Shown here: positions 59,107 to 64,000 of the stretch, piece after piece
How the letters are laid out: every line of letters begins with the position of its first letter
Numbering within the stretch: the first letter of the stretch is position 1
Assembly: GCA_946811695.1 (NCBI GenBank)
Contig: OX328124.1
Location: 88,699,972 to 88,763,971, forward strand
Origin: Gonocerus acuteangulatus
Taxonomy: Eukaryota > Arthropoda > Insecta > Hemiptera > Coreidae
Reading direction: 5' to 3'
DNA length: 64,000 nucleotides
Made by a program: the position numbers and the translations under genes
Notes under the pieces: generated by a model
The model's input: the letters and a program-made list of their open reading frames with translations, nothing else
Database searches by the model: none
What the model was told of the DNA's origin: nothing

Positions 59107-59373
59107 GGTACATATCGTCTATACAAATGCAAAGTAACGAATGTGAAAAAATGCATCTTTCATTGTCAACCTTTACGAATTTCTGCTGGACTTATGTACG
59201 GCAAATTCTTGAATCTTAGATCATTCTATTAAAAGGAAAGTATTCCACTATCAAAAGGTCAAATCTGCCGAATATTTGACTGTCCAAAAAAAAGTTATGA
59301 ATAAATGCTTTTCCGCTCTGAAAAGTGGCGATTTTCACATTCGATACTTTGCATTTGTAGCGACGATATATAC
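59107..59373. mobile_element. MITE with ~40-bp terminal inverted repeats
   Basis: 'tacatatcgtctatacaaat' + 'gcaaagtaacgaatgtgaaa' at the left is inverted at 59331-59372 with few mismatches. The interior is noncoding. Confidence 0.7.
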
Positions 59374-59614
59374 ATAAATTGGTTCAAACCTTTGACGACT
59401 TGAGGTCCAGTGGAAGCAATAACCAGTTGTTCAAAATATTTTGTTTAATGATTACGCTCGACATGTTTCGTGCCTTGGTCGCACTTATCCAACACATCCA
59501 AATATAAACCGAGTAATTTATGTCCCATTACCTATAATAAGCATAATAACTACCACAAAATTTAAATTCAGTCAGTCCTTCCTTTTTAGAATGTCCTGTC
59601 ACCTCCATGTAATC

Positions 59615-59819
59615 CATGGGCGTATATTGGAAATAATAACGGGGGGAGGGGTTGTGAGAATTTTCAGGAGGGGAGGCTAGAACTTTAAATTGATAGCCAA
59701 CTAAAACGCTATTTCACACAAAAAAATATTATTTTTCTGAACTAAGTAATATTATTTAATTTATTTTTAAGGTTTTTTGAGAAATTTTTGGCAATTAAAT
59801 CAATTTTTTTACGCCCATG
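59615..59819. mobile_element. MITE, second copy of the CATGGGCGTA family
   Basis: Same ends and interior ('aaaacgctatt', 'ctgaactaagtaat', 'atttaatttatttttaagg') as 6239-6500. Flanking 8-mers ATGTAATC and ATTTAATC differ at one base. Confidence 0.85.
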
Positions 59820-60099
59820 ATTTAATCTTTTTAAAGGCTGGTGTAAAACTAGCTAAATCTATTTTTATGAACTAAAATCGTTATTGTCTTCTAAAAGTAT
59901 ATCTTCTCAGTAAAACCATTTTTTAAGTGACTCTTGATTATTGTTGATTTTTGAAGTTTTCGTCTTTGCCCCTCGAGATATTCTTCCCTTTTTCTCCAAC
60001 TGCTTGATTTTTTCAACTTCAGAGTGTCAGATTTTTTATACTTGTATCATTTTTTAAAAATTACTGCCAACTATGTGATTAACATTGAACACTTTTTTT

Positions 60100-60236
60100 T
60101 CACGATAAACCGACAGCTCGACCATTAGCGCCGACATCCCTGAATTGAGAAAAAACTCTTCTGCATGTGTGACACGTACCCCTTTCACCCACAGGAGAAT
60201 TTATGGCGTTAGCCACCAGACCACGAGGAGACCCAA
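60100..60236 (-). mobile_element. SINE fragment (family Y-like)
   Basis: Inverse of the family Y order: 'gaccattagcgccgacatcc' and 'gaattgagaaaaaac' (body) then 'tagccaccagaccacgagga' (tRNA-like head, inverse of 'tcctcgtggtctggtggct'). Confidence 0.65.
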
Positions 60237-60607
60237 TAGTATTAGTCTTTAATATTTCTTTTGAACGGCTGCCTCAAAAATTAATTTTTTCCAGAGTAAA
60301 CCCCAAATTTTAATAGACCAATCTGAATTTTTCTTACAACGCCAATTCATCATTGGTGGGGCATCTTGTCTATCAAGTTTCGTTCAAAGGAAGTACAAAT
60401 AACGGCCGGTTGAGCCAAATTAATAATTTGGTTCCAGGGAAACCCCGACCCCTCCTAAGATACTTAAGACGTATGCCCTTTTTGTGGTTTCATTCGTTTT
60501 ACATCTAAATACGCCAAAACACAATAATGGCTCTGCAAAGTAGCATCTATCAAGAGAATACTAATATAATTAGGTGTAAGTGAATCTTACATTTTTTTTT
60601 AACATTC

Positions 60608-60730
60608 TTTTAGCACTTTCCTCCGAAGGAAAGTAGCTATTTAGGTTGCACTCATGACGGAATTTTTGAAAAATTTCTTCAAATCTCCATCGAACCTACC
60701 TAGTAGGCACCGAAAATGACCCCCGTTAAA

Positions 60731-60792
<62 letters not shown>

Positions 60793-61694
60793 CTGTTAAC
60801 ACGATAGCGGCCAGAGTTTTTGTTTTTTCTTCACGAAACGTGGTATATAGCGTTCAATTAGCAAACGATTGAACGAGTTCGTTAACCACCAAAATCGGTC
60901 CACCGAGAGGGGGGGTTTACCCCGAACCCAAAACACTAATTTGACCCTGCCAGCCGTAGTTTTTGTTATATTTCATCGAAACTCGGTATTCGTTTTGTTG
61001 ATCTAAAGAGAGACATACGTTGTAAGAATGAACTAAATCGGTTTATTAGGAGGGGGGGGTTTACTCCGGACCCAGATTACCAATTTGCCACTACCAGCCG
61101 TAATTTTTGTTACATTTCAAGGAAACTCGGTATTCGTGATGGTAATCAACAGAGAAAAATGGGTTATAAAAATAAACTAAATCGAGTTATTTGGAGGGAG
61201 GGGGGTTACTCCGGACCTAAAGTACTAATATACTCATATCGGTCGTAATTTCTGCTGTATTGTAACGAAACGCGGTTACGTCATGGGTATCTCGTGAGAA
61301 AGAATTGTTGTACAAATTAAGTAAATCGGTGGATTGGAAAGGAGGGTATACTTTAAACTCTGTTTCATTGGAATTAGCCGGCCAAAGGCGCCGCGAGGAG
61401 CGCTATCTCCCACTATGGGGACTGTATCCTGTTCCTGCGTCAGATCAAAAGACGGAAAATGAAGTTTTTGTGTATTTATTAGGTAGTACAGTATCATATA
61501 TTAACATAACTCTGGAAGCAAATTATTTACAAAATTAATAATTGAACAGTTCTCATAAGAAATGCAGATGGGCAGAACTATTCACGTTTTTATTTTATTT
61601 ATATAGGTTATTTACAGCAAATTATTCAGTAATGTAGTCTGCACTACAAAAATTCTGAGGAAAGTGCTTAGTCATGCAGCTCCTGCGTGACGGA
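60608..61694 (+). mobile_element. Helentron-like element, family A, copy 3
   Basis: 5' end TTTTAGCACTTTCCTCCG with hairpin CTTTCC/GGAAAG; (TA)n core 60731-60786; three body units carrying 'tttactccggacc'-type segments; 3' end GAGGAAAGTGCTTAGTCATG, hairpin GCAGCTCCTGC, GTGACGGACTTTTTTTT. Both ends are intact. The segment 61373-61440 has a GC-richer unit ('ggcgccgcgaggagcgctat') not seen in other copies. Confidence 0.72.
60731..60786. repeat. (TA)n microsatellite
   Basis: About 55 nt of alternating TA, the core of family A copy 3. Confidence 0.95.
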
Positions 61695-61699
61695 CTTTT

Positions 61700-62340
61700 T
61701 TTTCTTTTATTATGATTTAATTACTGAAGGCAGGAAATGCAGAGTAAATGAAACAATAACAAAGAATAAACAATAGTTTTTTATTTATTTATTTATTTGT
61801 TTAATGTTTTGTCAACCACTATGAGGTCATTAAACACAGGATTATAGATGTGTATTTGTTTGATTCTATTGGCGTTCCGCGAAATTAACCAGGAAGAGTG
61901 GGGGAATGGAATTATAATTTTATTTGAAGGTTATTATTTCGGGTGATTTTCATTTTAATGTTTTCTTGTTCAAGATATTTTCTATGTGATTTAAATATTT
62001 AGTTTATGATATGTGTTATGTATTTATTTTTAATTTATATGTTTAGGTATTATTTATTAGCTCACTTGACGTTAAAAATTCGAATAGCTTATTGATCTGT
62101 TTGTGATGATCCGCTAATATTTCGTCAATTCCATCTGATAGCTGGGCTTCTCTTCCTTGTTTTTCATAGATTTTACAATTTATTAACAGGTGGTGAACGG
62201 TGATGATTCTGGAACAATAATTTTGGAAAATGTATAAGAAAAATACGATTCAAGAAAAACTTGGACAACAATCAAAAAATGAAAAGCGACTGAGCGCTTG
62301 GAACCACTTGCAAACGTGGTTTGGAAAGAGCAGCCCGCAC
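61700..62340. other. AT-rich sequence without recognised genes
   Basis: Contains 'tgtcaaccactatgaggtca' near 61810, a motif shared with about 8829 (inverted) and 41935; otherwise unassigned. Confidence 0.4.
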
Positions 62341-62346
62341 AAATGA

Positions 62347-63073
62347 AAAAAGTCCGACTCGCAGGAACTGCATCATCTTAGCGCGGTTCCTGATCATATC
62401 CCTATTGTCATTCGAAAAGCTTAGAATAGAAACAGATAAAATTGGGTTCGGCCTTTGTTCAAAGGGCTTTATGACTTTACCTGGTCGGGTAAAGTGATAA
62501 AGACCCCAGAATCCTCTTCTAGAGATACCTATTTAGTACGTTTCAATGCATTGGAAAATATGAAAATTTTCACATATTCCTGTGTTCTTTTACTGTAGTA
62601 ATAATTCTACAAATAAAATCAATTAAAAAAATAAAATAAAAAAAAAAAAAACCAACAGCATAAAGGCAATTGAAAATATTCAAAAGACGTCATCGATTCT
62701 CTTTCTCTTGGTAAGCTATATTTCTAACAATAAATTGTTGTTCTTATTTTACTTAATCTGTTTTATTGTCAAATACATTATCCAACTTTAAGCAATTAAA
62801 AAATAACAAGGAATAAACACAATAGGGTTCCTCGGGGTCTCCCGTGGTCTAGTGGCTAGCGCGCTAGATTCATAAGCGGGAGATGGTGGGTTCGATCCCC
62901 ACCGGCGCCAGAAAATTTCTCATCTCAGGGCTCGCTGAGAAAATTCCTGGCTGCACCCTAGGTGTCGGCGCTAATGGCCAAGATTTATGTCGATGCGCCG
63001 TAAAAAAAAAAAAAAAAAATAAAATAAAAATAAAAATAGGGTTCCTCCCTATGAAGGGAGAACCGCGCTAAAA
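62347..63073 (-). mobile_element. Helentron-like element, family B, copy 4 (short)
   Basis: Left (3') end AAAAAAGTCCGACTCGCAGG, AACTGCATCATC, TTAGCGCGGTTCC; right (5') end GGTTCCTCCC, hairpin, GGAGAACCGCGCTAAAAT. The central body, including the TA core, is largely deleted. A SINE has inserted into the 5' hairpin region. Confidence 0.72.
62834..63034 (+). mobile_element. tRNA(Met)-like SINE (family Y) with 13-bp target duplication
   Basis: AATAGGGTTCCTC stands at both 62821-62833 and 63035-63047. The head is 'cccgtggtctagtggctagc' (box A) with 'gattcataagc' (CAT anticodon position) and box B GGTTCGATCCC. The body has 'ctcatctcagggctcgctga', 'gcaccctaggtgtcggcgct' and 'gatgcgccgt', then an A-rich tail with TAAAA units. 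It splits the 5' hairpin of family B copy 4, so it is younger than that element. Confidence 0.88.
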
Positions 63074-63318
63074 TAAAACAATACAAGGAATCACCAAGAT
63101 AAAATTCAAATGAAATTAATAATAACGTGTATCAATTTGTTTTATCCCGTGCAGTTCTCATCAGAAGGGCAATCGCATGATTATCTCAAATCTGTTCATA
63201 TTTGATTCCATCTATAAATATCATGAATTTTTGAGTCATATCTTTTGATACACTTTTGTGTCCCTTCCTTTCTAATGTCCAACGAGTATTATGATCTTCA
63301 TTAGAACCAGTCTCCATG

Positions 63319-63393
63319 CTCGGGAAAATTCCTCGCTGCACCCTGGATGTCGGCGCTAATACCCTAGATCTCGATGCGGCGAAAAAAAAAATC
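63319..63393 (+). mobile_element. SINE tail fragment (family Y)
   Basis: 'gctgcaccctggatgtcggc', 'gctaataccctagat', 'gatgcggcg' and an A-run match the 3' half of the family Y SINE. Confidence 0.7.
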
Positions 63394-63920
63394 CCATATA
63401 CAGTTCCTGATTTGTGAGTTAGTCCGCTGTTATTAACTGGTGAATTAATTTATCCCCTGAAAATTCTTTTCAGGTAAAAATGCTATTGAAGAAATACCAT
63501 CTTCAGCAGGACATAACCTCTTCTACAGTGTATCCTTCATGTACGCATCTTTGTCGAGATGATCCGTGGTTGGAGGCTGGAAACCGTCGGCTATATTCGG
63601 TAAAGTTCGGAATGCCTTCCGAACCGTCCCCACCCCCCGTCGAGGCCCCCAGTTACGTTCGACGTCTTCTCTAAGGAAGTATCTACGTTGCTCTCTCTCC
63701 TTACAACGGATACGTCAACACGGTAATACGTCTGTTTAATTACTGTATATTTTAATGGCATATTATGTCCCAATTATTTTCATAATAGTGTAAAGATAAT
63801 TTTGTATATTATATTATTTAAAAAAAAAAATCATGTGGTTGACTAAGACAGTCATTAAAAAAAAAAAAAACATTATATTTAAATATAATAATTGCTATCA
63901 ACTGCAGTGAGGCATTTTAG

Positions 63921-63924
<4 letters not shown>

Positions 63925-63987
<63 letters not shown>
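63925..63987. repeat. (TA)n microsatellite at window edge
   Basis: About 58 nt of alternating TA after a short GT run. The last bases, 'gtagcgcttacgt', are unassigned. Confidence 0.95.
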
Positions 63988-63989
<2 letters not shown>

Positions 63990-64000
63990 AGCGCTTACGT

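Noticed and set aside
62836..62910. tRNA gene (Met-like)
   Set aside because: Box A and B are good, but the sequence continues into a SINE body and A-tail and is bounded by a 13-bp target duplication.

Overview
This is a 64-kb, strongly AT-rich window of nuclear DNA from an animal, most likely an insect or other arthropod. The evidence is one recognisable host gene (three 3'-terminal coding exons of an insect-type nicotinic acetylcholine receptor alpha subunit, + strand, about 10.5-18.9 kb), spliceosomal GT-AG introns, and a dense, deeply nested load of eukaryotic transposable elements. No operons, bacterial signals, CRISPR arrays or genuine rRNA/tRNA genes are visible. Species cannot be fixed from the sequence.

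Layout. 0-3 kb: two abutting perfect palindromes centred on (TA)n, an old Helentron-like body and a transposon-linked ORF remnant. 3-9 kb: a dispersed repeat with a ~122-bp tandem core, split by a 2.9-kb Helentron-like element (family B) that itself carries a 262-bp MITE; a second family B copy follows. 9.7-22 kb: the nAChR 3' region, whose introns hold a piggyBac pseudogene, a family A Helentron-like element and two TTAA-flanked non-autonomous piggyBac elements. 22-26.8 kb: mostly unique DNA. 26.8-33 kb: a fold-back element, tandem copies of a dispersed repeat, and a head-to-head pair of Penelope-like (GIY-YIG) retroelement ends carrying hammerhead-ribozyme-like motifs. 33-37.6 kb: SINEs, a family A copy and a complete but internally deleted PIF/Harbinger element with TTA target duplication. 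38.6-42.1 kb: nested inverted repeats around a broken piggyBac element that was itself hit by a LINE 3' end. 42.4-45.4 kb: a hAT-like element and a Jockey-like LINE tail. 46-52.5 kb: the deepest nest, with fold-back arms enclosing a family B element, a GC-rich-TIR element and a 1.7-kb near-perfect hairpin. 53-64 kb: MITEs, LINE and 5S-like SINE fragments, a family A copy and a family B copy interrupted by a tRNA-like SINE with a 13-bp target duplication.

The most distinctive signal is two sister families (A and B) sharing one architecture: a T-run, a short subterminal inverted repeat with a 5' hairpin, a (TA)n core, the same subterminal repeat inverted, then a GCAG-NNN-CTGC hairpin just before a T-run. 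That matches Helentron-associated non-autonomous elements (HINE/DINE-1 type). Sequence in the window gives direct empty-site evidence for the insertion at 3841-6780.

The only gene with likely host function is the receptor subunit: its exons join in frame and encode the cytoplasmic TM3-TM4 loop and the TM4 helix. Everything else that codes is transposon remnant. All assignments rest on reading the sequence; no searches were run.
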